Source: Rossellomorea pakistanensis
Lineage (GTDB): Bacteria > Bacillota > Bacilli > Bacillales > Bacillaceae_B
Direction of reading: 5' to 3'
Assembly (NCBI RefSeq): GCF_016908495.1
Contig: NZ_JAFBDZ010000001.1
Coordinates: 1,488,001 to 1,552,000 of the forward strand
Length of the DNA stretch: 64,000 nucleotides
This document shows, piece after piece, positions 18,462 through 26,690 of this stretch. Position numbers and translations under genes: made by a program. The notes beneath the pieces are model-generated. The model had not been told where the DNA came from. It did not search any database and saw nothing but the letters and a program-made list of their open reading frames with translations. Each line of letters begins with the position of its first letter. The stretch's first letter is position 1.

Positions 18462-18643
18462 TCCTATTCCTCCCTTTAAAGATTGATCCAATATTTACCC
18501 GAGACTCCTTTCCATCAATAAGCTATTTAAGTAAACACAGTATACAAGTGATGGAATAGTTCGTGGTTCTATTTAATGGACTCCTCTTCTTATAGCTACA
18601 ATCTTCTTTATCTATTATTAGGATATGATATTCACACCCAAAA

Positions 18644-18658
18644 AGAAAGCGTTTTCAA
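18644..18658 (-). promoter_or_regulatory. cre (CcpA) site upstream of megL
   Basis: TTGAAAACGCTTTCT on the minus strand matches the consensus WTGNAANCGNWNNCW at every fixed position. It lies in the 340-base gap 18462-18801. The gap otherwise holds the dgcP terminator and no gene. The regulator CcpA is encoded at 49026-50024. Confidence 0.7.
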
Positions 18659-18748
18659 TAAATCCAACACCCTACATGGTTTAAAAATCTACAGATCTCC
18701 AAATCAAATTTTCTGTGAGAGAACATTTCAACCATAATTTACATAATT

Positions 18749-18782
18749 AAAACGATGAGGTAGGGCAGCTTCCCATCGTTTT
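18749..18782 (-). terminator. Terminator after dgcP
   Basis: AAAACGATG and CATCGTTTT arms with an inner GGGAAG/CTACC mismatch region; a run of T follows on both outer sides. Confidence 0.7.
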
Positions 18783-18801
18783 ATTTTTTTGAGAATCATT
18801 T

Positions 18802-20670
18802 TTACTTGATAGAAGTTTCAACATGTTGCATGACTACTTGATTTCTACCCTTGTTCTTAGCAACGTATAGAGCTGAATCAGCCCTTCTTATTAACGATTT
18901 CACATTTATATCATTATGATCTTCCCAGCTAGAGATTCCACAAGATACCGTTATACTTGGGCTTGTCTCTTTTGGAATCCTTTTAACAATTTCGTCTGCT
19001 ATTACTTTCGATTCAGCGGCAGAATAGTTTGGAAAATAAACAGCTATTTCTTCTCCCCCCCATCTAGCTGGGAGCCCCTTCCCTTCTACAGTCCTTTGAA
19101 TAACCCTGGCTGTTTGAATGAGAACTTCATCTCCAACTTGATGGCCGTAGCGATCATTTATTTCTTTAAAATTATCGAGATCCATTAAAATATAGCTTCC
19201 TCTATCATCTCGTTTCATCGATTTTTTCATTTCATCATCTAAATATCTTCTTGCGTATAAGCTGGTCAAATGATCTGTAATGACCATTTTTTCAAGCTTT
19301 TCCCTTAACATTGAATTAGTGAGCGCTAGAGTAGAGTGATGAATAAAGGATTGAAGCAATTTATACATATCGAAAGAAAAGGAATACGGTTTTTCTTGGA
19401 GAACAATACAAAATCCTTTTATTAAATTTTTTTGAACCATTGGCACAGCCATTAGCGAAAAGTATGGAATTTGTCCCTCCAGCTTAGTACTGATGTCCCC
19501 TATGAAAAGAGACTCATTTTCATTTACAATTCGGTCCTTTACAAACCGAATGTATTGATTCCCATTTTCTGAAAAAAAGAACGAGCTACTCTCATTTAAT
19601 ACCTGTTCTTCTCCTTGATTTATCATGATAAATGCCACTGCAGAAGCTTGAAATGACCGATCAATTTGAACTTTCAAATAGGAAAGGGTTTCTGACATAC
19701 GTAGGTCTGAATTTAATTTATGAGATATTTCATTTATTAGCTGGAGATCAGTAATCAGACTTTTTGATTGCTGGTAAAGTTTCGCGTTTTCAAGGGCACT
19801 GCCAGCTGTATATGCGAGTAATCGAATGAACTCAACCTCATATTCTGGGTAGCTAAATGAATGTGTAGAGCATACTTCCAAAACACCATAAACCCCTTGT
19901 TTCCCTTTAAGTGGAGCATATAAAGTAGCATGTTCTACATGAGTAGAATCTGCTATTTCAATCGTTCCATTCACAAATGACTGCATAGCAGCAAGGTCGG
20001 CAGTGTCATATTCAAAACCTTTAATCGGTAAGCCTTCGTGCTTATGATGATCATTTGAAAGCAGCAAATTAAAAGAATAGTCAGGAAATACTCGGTATAA
20101 GGTGGTAATAACTTGTTTTAACAAAAGGTCAATATCCATTGTAGAATGGAATATTTCTGTCACCTTATAAAGTTCGCGATAACGCTGTTCATCCTCAACG
20201 ATCTTATAAAAATAATTCATTTTCTTTAAAAATTGCTCACTTTCTAATGCAAAATCAAGAAGATCACTTTCAAATAATTGAGACATACTGATTTGCGACC
20301 CTTGAACAAATAAAATGCCAAGCGGGGTACTGTTTTTTTTCATTAATTTAAAGCCAATATCATAAGCAAAAGTATCCTTCCCTATTTCGGAATTATAACT
20401 TAATGAATGGTAGTGAAATAAGGCATCAGCTGATTGAGAGGACATTGAATAACTCACATTATGATTTGTCGAAACATGGACTATTCTGTACTCTTCTCCC
20501 ATCCATTGATAATAGACTATATCCTGTGCTTGAAAACAGTCCTGCACAATCTTAAACCATTCTCTGTACCAATGGTGGATATTCACTGTATTTGTACTAG
20601 AATCCACGTTCATTAGATCATAAAGACGAGATTTATAGATATGTAAGAAATACTTATTACTCCAATCCAT
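18802..20670 (-). CDS. dgcP: GAF-GGDEF diguanylate cyclase DgcP (YtrP)-like
   Basis: About 622 residues: an unrecognised N-terminal region of about 165 residues, two GAF-like regions (about 170-305 and 320-455), then a C-terminal GGDEF domain. The cyclase active site reads RWGGEEIAVYFP, i.e. GGEEI instead of GGDEF/GGEEF; preceding DLDNFKEINDRYGHQVGDE is intact. B. subtilis ytrP/dgcP, at the same place, makes c-di-GMP. The domain is probably active, but the Phe-to-Ile change deserves care. The start is ATG 20670 with GGGTGG upstream; GTG at 20685, five codons earlier, is possible. No membrane helix, so cytoplasmic. Confidence 0.85.
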   Translation of the reverse strand: MDWSNKYFLHIYKSRLYDLMNVDSSTNTVNIHHWYREWFKIVQDCFQAQDIVYYQWMGEEYRIVHVSTNHNVSYSMSSQSADALFHYHSLSYNSEIGKDTFAYDIGFKLMKKNSTPLGILFVQGSQISMSQLFESDLLDFALESEQFLKKMNYFYKIVEDEQRYRELYKVTEIFHSTMDIDLLLKQVITTLYRVFPDYSFNLLLSNDHHKHEGLPIKGFEYDTADLAAMQSFVNGTIEIADSTHVEHATLYAPLKGKQGVYGVLEVCSTHSFSYPEYEVEFIRLLAYTAGSALENAKLYQQSKSLITDLQLINEISHKLNSDLRMSETLSYLKVQIDRSFQASAVAFIMINQGEEQVLNESSSFFFSENGNQYIRFVKDRIVNENESLFIGDISTKLEGQIPYFSLMAVPMVQKNLIKGFCIVLQEKPYSFSFDMYKLLQSFIHHSTLALTNSMLREKLEKMVITDHLTSLYARRYLDDEMKKSMKRDDRGSYILMDLDNFKEINDRYGHQVGDEVLIQTARVIQRTVEGKGLPARWGGEEIAVYFPNYSAAESKVIADEIVKRIPKETSPSITVSCGISSWEDHNDINVKSLIRRADSALYVAKNKGRNQVVMQHVETSIK

Positions 20671-20923
20671 CGATTCCACCCACACTTCTTCTCGCTCATA
20701 TTTAAACTTATAAGCAGTAACTTCTATTAGCTAAGTAGCTCTCTTGATGTAATTATATCATAATTGAATCATCGTAACTATGATATAATACCTATAAAAT
20801 CCGAGTTGTGCATAGGTATATAATCCTACTAGAAGAAAGATCCATCGAAACAGGAGCAGCTCTTTAATCGATTGCACAACAAGATTCTTAAGGAAATAGT
20901 TTTTATTTGAAAGGGAAGGAAAT

Positions 20924-20998
20924 ATGAAGGGACAAAGAGTTCGAAAAACAGACATCACATATACAAAAGGAAAGCTTTTAATGGATCCGATAGAATAA
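20924..20998 (+). CDS. Possible 24-residue peptide
   Basis: A short frame, basic in its first half (MKGQRVRKTDITYTKGK then LLMDPIE), starts at an ATG preceded by AAAGGGAAGGA, a ribosome site better than many real genes here. A weak hairpin with a T run follows at about 21018-21060. No homologue is recalled and 24 codons could arise by chance. The frame on the other strand at 20758-21003 has no ribosome site and looks like chance. Confidence 0.3.
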   Translation: MKGQRVRKTDITYTKGKLLMDPIE

Positions 20999-21205
20999 AA
21001 CAACTTAAAATCTGATTTAAGGGAGAAACATTCTCTCTTTTCGTACTGCCTTTAAATTTTTTTCCTTCAATCGAAATAAACTATGAATCACATTCCAACT
21101 GAAATGTAATCCATAGTTCCTTAAGTTAATGACATTGATTACCAATGCGGTTTTGATTCAGAATCTACTCTTTTACTATCAATTATATCTATGGGCTTTA
21201 TTCTT

Positions 21206-21328
21206 TTAATTTCTTCTCCTGCGAAAGAGCACTACCTCTGTAAATTCTTCTAAAGCATGCAAAGCAAACCTCGTGTTGAGATAAGTGATCGAGCCGCCAC
21301 CAATCACACTAATTTTGAGCGTCTCCAT
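21206..21328 (-). pseudogene. Possible gene scrap with a Rossmann-like start
   Basis: Forty codons opening with LKISVIGGGSITY, which resembles the NAD-binding start (KI-x-VIGGGS) of GH4 glycosidases, but nothing of the rest of that family follows. No good ribosome site. It sits in the gap 20999-21414, which has a base composition change towards the more G+C-rich ABC operon and otherwise no gene. Confidence 0.25.
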
Positions 21329-21414
21329 GATTTGGTTGCCCCGGCATTTTAGCAGCGCAAATGCATTCATCACAGCGGCTGACTATTGATAGGGCTAATT
21401 CTATAATGGTGTAT

Positions 21415-22164
21415 TCACCCTAACTGGCGTTTAAATTGTTTACTAGCGAAGAAGTAAGCGATGACCATGATGCCGACGCACCAAGCAAGCGCGATCCAGA
21501 TATCGTTGCCAACAGACCCTTCATACAAGAGGGAACGAATCGCATTCACGATTGAAGTCACGGGCTGGTTCTCAGCGAACGCACGGACAATTTTAGGCAT
21601 GGTTTCGGTGGGGACAAAGGCCGAACTGATAAACGGCAGGAAAATCAGCGGGTACGAGTAGGCTGTCGCCCCTTCCATAGAGCCCGCTGTCAATCCGGGA
21701 ATGACCGCCAGCCATGTCAGCGCCAGCGTAAACAGCCCAAGTATCCCAGCTACCGCGAGCCAAGCCAGGATGTCAGCGCTGGAACGAAAGCCCATCAAGA
21801 GCGCGACGAGGATAACCACCACGACAGTAAGCGCATTGGAAACAAGCGAGGTCAAGACGTGAGCCCACAATACTGACGAGCGCTTGATGGGCATGGTAAT
21901 GAAACGCGCCATCAGCCCGCTCTTTACATCCGTAAACAGCCGCACGGAAGTGTAAGCGACGCCGGATGCGATAGCCATCAGCAAGATTCCCGGCAATAAA
22001 TAATTAACGTAGTTGTCTGTGCCTGTCTTTATGGCGCCGCCAAATACGTAGACAAACAGCAGCATCATCATAATCGGCGTAATCGCCACCGTGATAATCG
22101 TATCCGGGCTTCGCATGATGTTGCGCATTAGACGCCATAGTAATACCCCTGTTTTGCTTTTCAT
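21415..22164 (-). CDS. ABC-2 type multidrug exporter permease
   Basis: Membrane subunit of 249 residues with about six helices in the DrrB/ABC-2 pattern: a first amphipathic segment, RSPDTIITVAITPIMMMLLF, then GVAYTSVRLFTDVKSGLMAR, and a late GATAYSYPLIFLPFISSAFV followed by FAENQPVTSIVNAIR, the last being typical of the daunorubicin-resistance permease group. Its ATG directly abuts the TAA of the ATPase gene, with AGGAGGAGA inside the ATPase tail, so the two are translated together. Codons are visibly richer in G and C than those of neighbours. Substrate unknown. Confidence 0.88.
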   Translation of the reverse strand: MKSKTGVLLWRLMRNIMRSPDTIITVAITPIMMMLLFVYVFGGAIKTGTDNYVNYLLPGILLMAIASGVAYTSVRLFTDVKSGLMARFITMPIKRSSVLWAHVLTSLVSNALTVVVVILVALLMGFRSSADILAWLAVAGILGLFTLALTWLAVIPGLTAGSMEGATAYSYPLIFLPFISSAFVPTETMPKIVRAFAENQPVTSIVNAIRSLLYEGSVGNDIWIALAWCVGIMVIAYFFASKQFKRQLG

Positions 22165-22926
22165 TTACATCTCCTCCTTTTTGCCGATGATCGCGAGGAA
22201 AATTTCCTCCAATGTCGGCTGTTTCTCGATGTACTCTACTTCCGCTGGCGGGAACATCTCTTTAAGTTCGGTAAGGGTACCGGTCGTGATGATTTTTCCG
22301 CCATGCAGGATGGCAATACGGTCAGCCAGTTGTTCGGCTTCCTCCAGGTATTGTGTCGTCAGCAAGATGGTCGTACCGCCGCCGGCAAGCTCCTTGACGG
22401 TATCCCAGACTTCAATCCGCGCTTCGGGATCAAGACCTGTCGTCGGTTCGTCGAGAAAAATGACTGCTGGCGTCCCGATCAGGCTCATGGCGATATCAAG
22501 CCGGCGCTTCATCCCGCCGGAATAATTATCCGCCCGGCGGTTAGCCGCATCGGTCAGGCTGAATCTTGCAAGCAGATTGTCGGCGACTTGAGCGGGATTG
22601 GAAACTCCCCGCAACTTAGCGATCATCATCAGGTTTTCCCTTCCTGTAAGCACGCCGTCTAAAGCTGCGAACTGCCCTGTCAGGCTGATGCTCTGGCGAA
22701 CATGATCTGGTTGACGCTGGACGTCAAAGCCGCAAATACCTACTTCGCCGCCATCGGCCTTCATCAGCGTCGAGAGGATGTTGACCGTCGTCGTCTTGCC
22801 CGCTCCATTTGAGCCCAGCAGTGCGAAAATTTCTCCACGCCGCACCTCAAAATCCACCCCCTTTAAGACTTCTTTGTCTTTAAAGGATTTTTTTAACCCT
22901 TTTACAGTAATCGCTGCATTGCTCAT
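22165..22926 (-). CDS. ABC transporter ATP-binding protein (DrrA-like)
   Basis: ATPase of 253 residues. Walker A LLGSNGAGKTTTVNI is near residue 35, Q-loop SLTGQFAALD, signature NYSGGMKRRLDIAMSL near 135, Walker B VIFLDEPTTGLDPEA near 155 and the switch histidine region TTQYLEEAEQLADRI. AAGGAGGAA precedes the ATG. It powers the permease encoded just downstream, most likely for drug or peptide export. G+C-rich codon choice suggests the operon was acquired from another Firmicute. Confidence 0.92.
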   Translation of the reverse strand: MSNAAITVKGLKKSFKDKEVLKGVDFEVRRGEIFALLGSNGAGKTTTVNILSTLMKADGGEVGICGFDVQRQPDHVRQSISLTGQFAALDGVLTGRENLMMIAKLRGVSNPAQVADNLLARFSLTDAANRRADNYSGGMKRRLDIAMSLIGTPAVIFLDEPTTGLDPEARIEVWDTVKELAGGGTTILLTTQYLEEAEQLADRIAILHGGKIITTGTLTELKEMFPPAEVEYIEKQPTLEEIFLAIIGKKEEM

Positions 22927-23099
22927 ATTTTTTCCTCCTTATAAAAGCGCCTTACGGAGCTAGATTGCCTATACTCTTCTATTTAGTCTGACTGATAATC
23001 TGTATGACTTATTACCGAGTTGAAAATATAACTGAATAACGAAGGTGACAATCCTCACTTGTAACCAGCTATTCAGTCGGTATTTATTATCTATTGAAT

Positions 23100-23441
23100 T
23101 TACTTTTTTCCCAATCGCTTTATGATACTCTGATTCAAATCTTCACGATACTTGGCGACATAGGTTTTAGCGTTTGCTACTAGTTCGTCGGCAAAGGACG
23201 CCACGTCGTCCCCAGTGATTTCCAGCACCTGTCTGCCTTCCGCCGCACCGGCTTCGAACAACTCGATTAATTCATACTGCATGTGCAGCATATCCATCCC
23301 GTTGCCCGCTGAAAAATTCCACATGTAGTTTTGAATTTTCTTAAATACAAACTGGTAGTCCTCTGGCAGGGCTTCAACCCGTGCCATCATCATCTTATAC
23401 TCTTTTTTATCACCAATCATTTTTTTGAACATTTCTAACAT
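23100..23441 (-). CDS. DUF1048 family protein
   Basis: Soluble, probably all-helical protein of 113 residues (MLEMFKKMIGDKKEYKMM start; LPEDYQFVFKKIQNYMW). This family is typically encoded between a PadR regulator and a DrrAB-like ABC exporter in Firmicutes, the arrangement here; its role is not established. AAAAAGGAGGA precedes the ATG. The gap to the ATPase gene (22927-23099) contains inverted ACTGAATA/TATTCAGT arms around a GGTTACAA/TTGTCACC pair, a second possible regulator site. Confidence 0.82.
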   Translation of the reverse strand: MLEMFKKMIGDKKEYKMMMARVEALPEDYQFVFKKIQNYMWNFSAGNGMDMLHMQYELIELFEAGAAEGRQVLEITGDDVASFADELVANAKTYVAKYREDLNQSIIKRLGKK

Positions 23442-23512
23442 GTTATTTTTCCTCCTTTTTTATAAAGCTGAACAAGACACTCCAAAAATATCAGACGGAA
23501 TATCTTATGAAA

Positions 23513-23833
23513 CTAAATTGACTTTAAGACGTTGATTTTTGATGATACAAAATCCCATTTTTCCCAAAATAATTCAAGTTCCTGGCTGCCAGCCTCATTA
23601 AGTGAGTAAAACTTGCGGGGCGGCCCCATATCTGACGGTTTCTTTTCTACGTTCACCAGTTTTTTCTTTTCTAATCTCACGAGGATGGTGTAGACCGTCC
23701 CTTCCACGACTTCGGTAAACCCAAGCTCGTTCAGGCGGCGGGTAATCTCGTAGCCATAGGTTTCATGGCGGCTGATGATTTCCAGCACGCAGCCTTCCAG
23801 CGAACCTTTCAGCATTTCAGTTAAATTTTCCAT
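23513..23833 (-). CDS. PadR family transcriptional regulator
   Basis: Winged-helix regulator of 106 residues. The PadR hallmarks are present: MLKGSLEGCVLEIISRHETYG, then YEITRRLNELG, VEGTVYTILVRLEKKKLV (recognition helix) and PPRKFYSLNEAG (wing). The start with GAGGTGG upstream is preferred over a start 18 codons earlier. It leads the exporter operon and most likely represses it until a drug binds. Perfect inverted repeat and two sigma-A promoters lie immediately upstream, consistent with autoregulation. Confidence 0.9.
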   Translation of the reverse strand: MENLTEMLKGSLEGCVLEIISRHETYGYEITRRLNELGFTEVVEGTVYTILVRLEKKKLVNVEKKPSDMGPPRKFYSLNEAGSQELELFWEKWDFVSSKINVLKSI

Positions 23834-23897
23834 GTTCAGAGCCACCTCTATTTTGTATGACTTATATTCAGTATAACTTAGTACCAAGGGAAATTTT

Positions 23898-23930
23898 TAC
23901 TGAATAGCTTTTGGGATCAGCTATTCAGTA
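23898..23930. promoter_or_regulatory. Perfect inverted repeat, likely PadR operator
   Basis: TACTGAATAGCT and AGCTATTCAGTA separated by nine bases, just downstream of the proximal promoter and 65 bases before padR. The ATTCAGT half-site recurs at about 23867, 24011 and 23073, so the regulator may bind several sites in the operon. Confidence 0.6.
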
Positions 23931-23947
23931 TTGCTTATTACACGTAC

Positions 23948-23976
23948 ATTGTAACACTGAGTAGTAAGGATGTCAA
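23948..23976 (-). promoter_or_regulatory. Sigma-A promoter P1 of the padR-ABC operon
   Basis: TTGACA (23976-23971), 17-base spacer, TACAAT (23953-23948) on the minus strand: a near-perfect vegetative promoter. Confidence 0.8.
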
Positions 23977-24035
23977 CTACTTTTCTTATAAATATTTTTG
24001 CAACATCACTATTCAGTATGACTAATTACAGGTAT

Positions 24036-24064
24036 ATCGTATCACGCAGTAGATGGACTGTCAA
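24036..24064 (-). promoter_or_regulatory. Sigma-A promoter P2, duplicate of P1
   Basis: TTGACA (24064-24059), 17-base spacer, TACGAT (24041-24036) on the minus strand. About 58 bases around P2 align with those around P1, including the ATTCAGTAT half-operator, so one promoter/operator block was duplicated with an 88-base offset. Confidence 0.78.
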
Positions 24065-24143
24065 CTGGATTTTCTAATTTTTAAAACCAGCTACCCCATT
24101 GGATAAAGCCGATTTTTTATAGAACTTTTACTTCCTACTATGA

Positions 24144-24344
24144 TTCTTTCACAATGATTACACCTCGGATCATTCCCAACTAGCAGCTGTACATGTAGGT
24201 TCCCGGTTTTTCTGGTGTGAAAACGATGAGGTTTTCTCCTACTTCCAGGGAGAAATTCCTTCCGAAGAAATGTTAGATAGTATTCCCGAAATGAAAGAAG
24301 AACTTCCTAGGTTACGAAAACAGCCTTTAAAAAATGTTCTTTAA
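24144..24344 (+). pseudogene. Open reading remnant without a start, C-terminal scrap
   Basis: Sixty-six open codons follow a TGA at 24141 and end in TAA, with a natural protein-like composition (for example HSQLAAVHVGSRFFWCEND and SEEMLDSIPEMKEELPRLR). There is no start codon or ribosome site at its head, and the family is not recognised. It is read toward rpsD and ends about 20 bases before the rpsD promoter. Best read as the tail of a gene whose front was lost when the exporter operon arrived. Confidence 0.4.
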
Positions 24345-24364
24345 AGGATAAAATGAAATATACC

Positions 24365-24393
24365 TTGACTTCATTCATGCAAACTCATATAAT
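24365..24393 (+). promoter_or_regulatory. Sigma-A promoter of rpsD
   Basis: TTGACT (24365-24370), 17-base spacer, TATAAT (24388-24393). Strong vegetative promoter, about 190 bases before the rpsD start. Confidence 0.85.
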
Positions 24394-24399
24394 ATTCTT

Positions 24400-24540
24400 T
24401 GTGTAAAATAAATGCAGCCTTGGTGATGGCTGATATGCTGTATTTTGTTCCTCTTCTGTGAGGTGTATCTTGTAACTCTCTGCTGCTGGAGCGAAGGTGC
24501 ATGAAAACAAAATATTCATATTAGATAATTCACATCGGTT
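24400..24540 (+). ncRNA. Ribosomal protein S4 autoregulatory leader
   Basis: The 5' leader of rpsD, about 190 bases, includes GCAGCCTTGGTGATGGCTG and later CTCTGCTGCTGGAGCGAAGG, paired elements recalled from the Bacillales S4 leader that lets free S4 repress its own translation. Called from position, length and these elements; no fold was computed. Confidence 0.6.
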
Positions 24541-24582
24541 TTTATTTTACAACAAAATAAAAACACAAAGGAGGAGTCATTC

Positions 24583-25185
24583 ATGGCTCGTTATACTGGT
24601 CCAAGTTGGAAATTATCCCGCCGTTTAGGTATTTCTTTAAGCGGTACAGGTAAAGAATTAGAAAAGCGTCCTTACGCTCCAGGTCCTCATGGTCCTAACC
24701 AACGTAAAAAACTTTCAGAATACGGTTTACAACTTCAAGAAAAGCAAAAGCTTCGTCACATGTACGGAGTAACAGAACGCCAATTCCGTAACCTTTTTGA
24801 TCAAGCTGGCAAAATGCAAGGTAAACACGGTGAAAACTTCATGGCACTTCTTGAAGCTCGTCTTGATAACGTTGTTTATCGTTTTGGTCTTGCACGTACT
24901 CGTCGCCAAGCACGTCAACTTGTAAACCATGGTCATATCACTGTTGATGGAAATCGTGTAGATATCCCATCTTTCCGTGTACAACCTGGTCAAACAATCA
25001 GCTTACGTGAAAAGTCTCGTAACCTTGACATCGTTAAAGAATCTCTTGAAGTGAACAGCTTCGTACCTGAGTTCTTAACTTTCGATGCTGACAAGCTTGA
25101 AGGATCTTTATCACGTCTTCCAGAACGTTCTGAACTACCAGCAGAAATCAATGAAGCTCTTATCGTTGAGTTCTACTCTCGTTAA
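24583..25185 (+). CDS. rpsD: 30S ribosomal protein S4
   Basis: Primary assembly protein of the small subunit, 200 residues as in B. subtilis. The start [16 protein letters not shown] and RPYAPGPHG are the conserved S4 N-terminus; the S4 RNA-binding domain is [20 protein letters not shown] through [24 protein letters not shown] precedes the ATG. Codon use is that of a highly expressed gene. It is preceded by its own promoter and leader and followed by a terminator; tyrS, its neighbour in B. subtilis, is displaced by the accessory island. Confidence 0.98.
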   Translation: MARYTGPSWKLSRRLGISLSGTGKELEKRPYAPGPHGPNQRKKLSEYGLQLQEKQKLRHMYGVTERQFRNLFDQAGKMQGKHGENFMALLEARLDNVVYRFGLARTRRQARQLVNHGHITVDGNRVDIPSFRVQPGQTISLREKSRNLDIVKESLEVNSFVPEFLTFDADKLEGSLSRLPERSELPAEINEALIVEFYSR

Positions 25186-25213
25186 TCTTTTTAGATTGCA
25201 GAGTAATGCACAA

Positions 25214-25257
25214 AAATCCCTTGAAATGTTGTTATATCAACGTTTCAGGGGATTTTT
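25214..25257 (+). terminator. Terminator after rpsD
   Basis: Stem AATCCC-TTGAAA-TGTTG paired with CAACG-TTTCA-GGGGATT, then a run of six T. Confidence 0.88.
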
Positions 25258-25301
25258 TATTTTTATCTACTTTGCAAAATGATGCAGGATAATGTACTAA
25301 A

Positions 25302-25321
25302 TTGGGGCCAGCTGGGGCCAA
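25302..25321. repeat. Interrupted palindrome at the left edge of the island
   Basis: TTGGGGCCAGCTGGGGCCAA reads as TTGG-NN-CCAGCTGG-NN-CCAA around a central CCAGCTGG. It lies in the gene-free stretch 25258-25651, just past the rpsD terminator, where the backbone is interrupted. No gene is seen in this stretch. Confidence 0.35.
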
Positions 25322-25651
25322 TTTGGGACCAAATAAATTACTGGTATGGGTGAAGGGATGGAAAGAAAAGAGCAGTACACTACATGTGTTGTGGGCTGAC
25401 TGTTGAAAGAAGTGGTGCATCTATTATTTGATTACTGCTTGTGAGATGTACCATCCTTGACCATAATGTGGAGTAATTCTTATATTGCGTAGTAGACACA
25501 TACTGCGCAGCAACGAATTAGTTTGGTAATGCATTTCACGATGAACTCTTAATGTTCAATATTCATAAATTCACCTCTTTTATTCAGAGTTGACAATGGC
25601 AGAGAATGTAATAATCCTTTCTAAAAATAAAAAAGGATAAAGCAAATCGCT

Positions 25652-26485
25652 TTATCCTGAAAAGTTCTCATTAAATCGTCTCTCATAATCTTCCATGTCA
25701 TTTTGAATAAATTCTAACCTTCTGCGACTATAATTAAGGGATAAACCAAAATCATATTGAGTAGTTTGATAATTTTGTGGAAGTATCAAATGGATTAAAC
25801 ATTCAAAATAATGAAAAAACAACTGGTCAAATTCAATTAATTTTTCTTTCCATTCATCCAAATCAAAGACTTTTCTTGTAATCATTTGAGGCGTATATTC
25901 TATACTACCACTAACATATCCCATCATCATGCTATTATATTGCTCCCCTAAATTTTTGGTATATAAGCTACCTCTATGTTTTACATAGTTATATAATTGT
26001 CTCACCTCTAACGTTAGAGGGTTGTTATTAAAGGCAAGTAAATGTTGCCTGAATTCTTCCCTGCCTCTTAATCCAACCACTTCAAGTAGGGTTGGAAAAG
26101 TACAGAACCCAGAGTATTTTTGATAGTATCTATGCTTCTCCATGAATAGAAATGAGTTATCTCCTAAATAAAACCAGATAACTTGCCAAGATAAATCGAT
26201 GGCATAGTTGTAAAAAGATAAAGCACTTTGAAGAAATTTAGATCTTAAGTATCTTAGGTGTGTGTCATCATTTTGAGATATTAATTGACCAAAATTTTCA
26301 CAATCGAAATCTGAAAGATAAGACCTTCCATTACTAAAGGCATAATAGACATCACCAATTTTATGTGCTGCGTAAATGATATTAGGTTCAAAATTCATAT
26401 AATGTACATCCCAAGGCTCTAAATCGAACCAATGATCCACACTGAAATCACTGTATAATTCTTGTATGGTAGTCAGCTGCTTCAC
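25652..26485 (-). CDS. HEPN-like protein (Cthe_2314-type)
   Basis: Soluble protein of 277 residues starting at GTG without a strong ribosome site. The central region is helical, and VRQLYNYVKHRGS near residue 165 resembles the RNxxxH / N-x-x-KH core of HEPN domains of the Cthe_2314 group, several of which act as RNases in toxin-antitoxin or defence systems. No other catalytic motif is evident. It is the first gene of the accessory island after rpsD, on the same strand as the nucleotidyltransferase, HNH and helicase genes, 560 bases downstream of them. Family call is tentative. Confidence 0.6.
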   Translation of the reverse strand: MKQLTTIQELYSDFSVDHWFDLEPWDVHYMNFEPNIIYAAHKIGDVYYAFSNGRSYLSDFDCENFGQLISQNDDTHLRYLRSKFLQSALSFYNYAIDLSWQVIWFYLGDNSFLFMEKHRYYQKYSGFCTFPTLLEVVGLRGREEFRQHLLAFNNNPLTLEVRQLYNYVKHRGSLYTKNLGEQYNSMMMGYVSGSIEYTPQMITRKVFDLDEWKEKLIEFDQLFFHYFECLIHLILPQNYQTTQYDFGLSLNYSRRRLEFIQNDMEDYERRFNENFSG

Positions 26486-26560
26486 CCGCTTAATTTAATA
26501 GAGTTACAGTATAATATTACCATAATAAAATAAAAAATAATGTCTTTAATTTAAGTCACT

Positions 26561-26690
26561 TCTTATTCAAGTAACGGAGCTTATGTTGAACAAGAAAGCT
26601 GAAAAACTAAAAATCCTTTTGCTGCACAGTACAAATATACTATTCAATAGAAATGATCTTCAACAATCGGGCGATTGCGGAAGAACATAA
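26561..26690 (+). repeat. Probable decayed dispersed intergenic element
   Basis: The 559-base gap 26486-27044 has no gene. Its middle runs from TTCAAGTAACGG to CTTCAACAATCGGGCGATTG, ends that resemble, from memory, a short intergenic element repeated in several Bacillus genomes. Only one copy is in the window, so the call cannot be tested here. Confidence 0.3.

Noticed and set aside
18462..18801. SAM riboswitch before the gamma-lyase gene
   Set aside because: No S-box core such as the CTTATCNAGAG-type start or the GATGAAACC-type element was found; only a cre site and a terminator.
20758..21003. 81-codon minus-strand frame, hydrophobic
   Set aside because: No ribosome site, A+T-rich hydrophobic composition typical of chance frames, and it lies opposite the better 24-codon frame.
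25232..25420. 62-codon minus-strand frame ending near the rpsD terminator, with an integrase-like tail (NLFGPKLAP)
   Set aside because: No start signal, low-complexity residues, and it runs into the terminator; the resemblance to an integrase end is too short to support.
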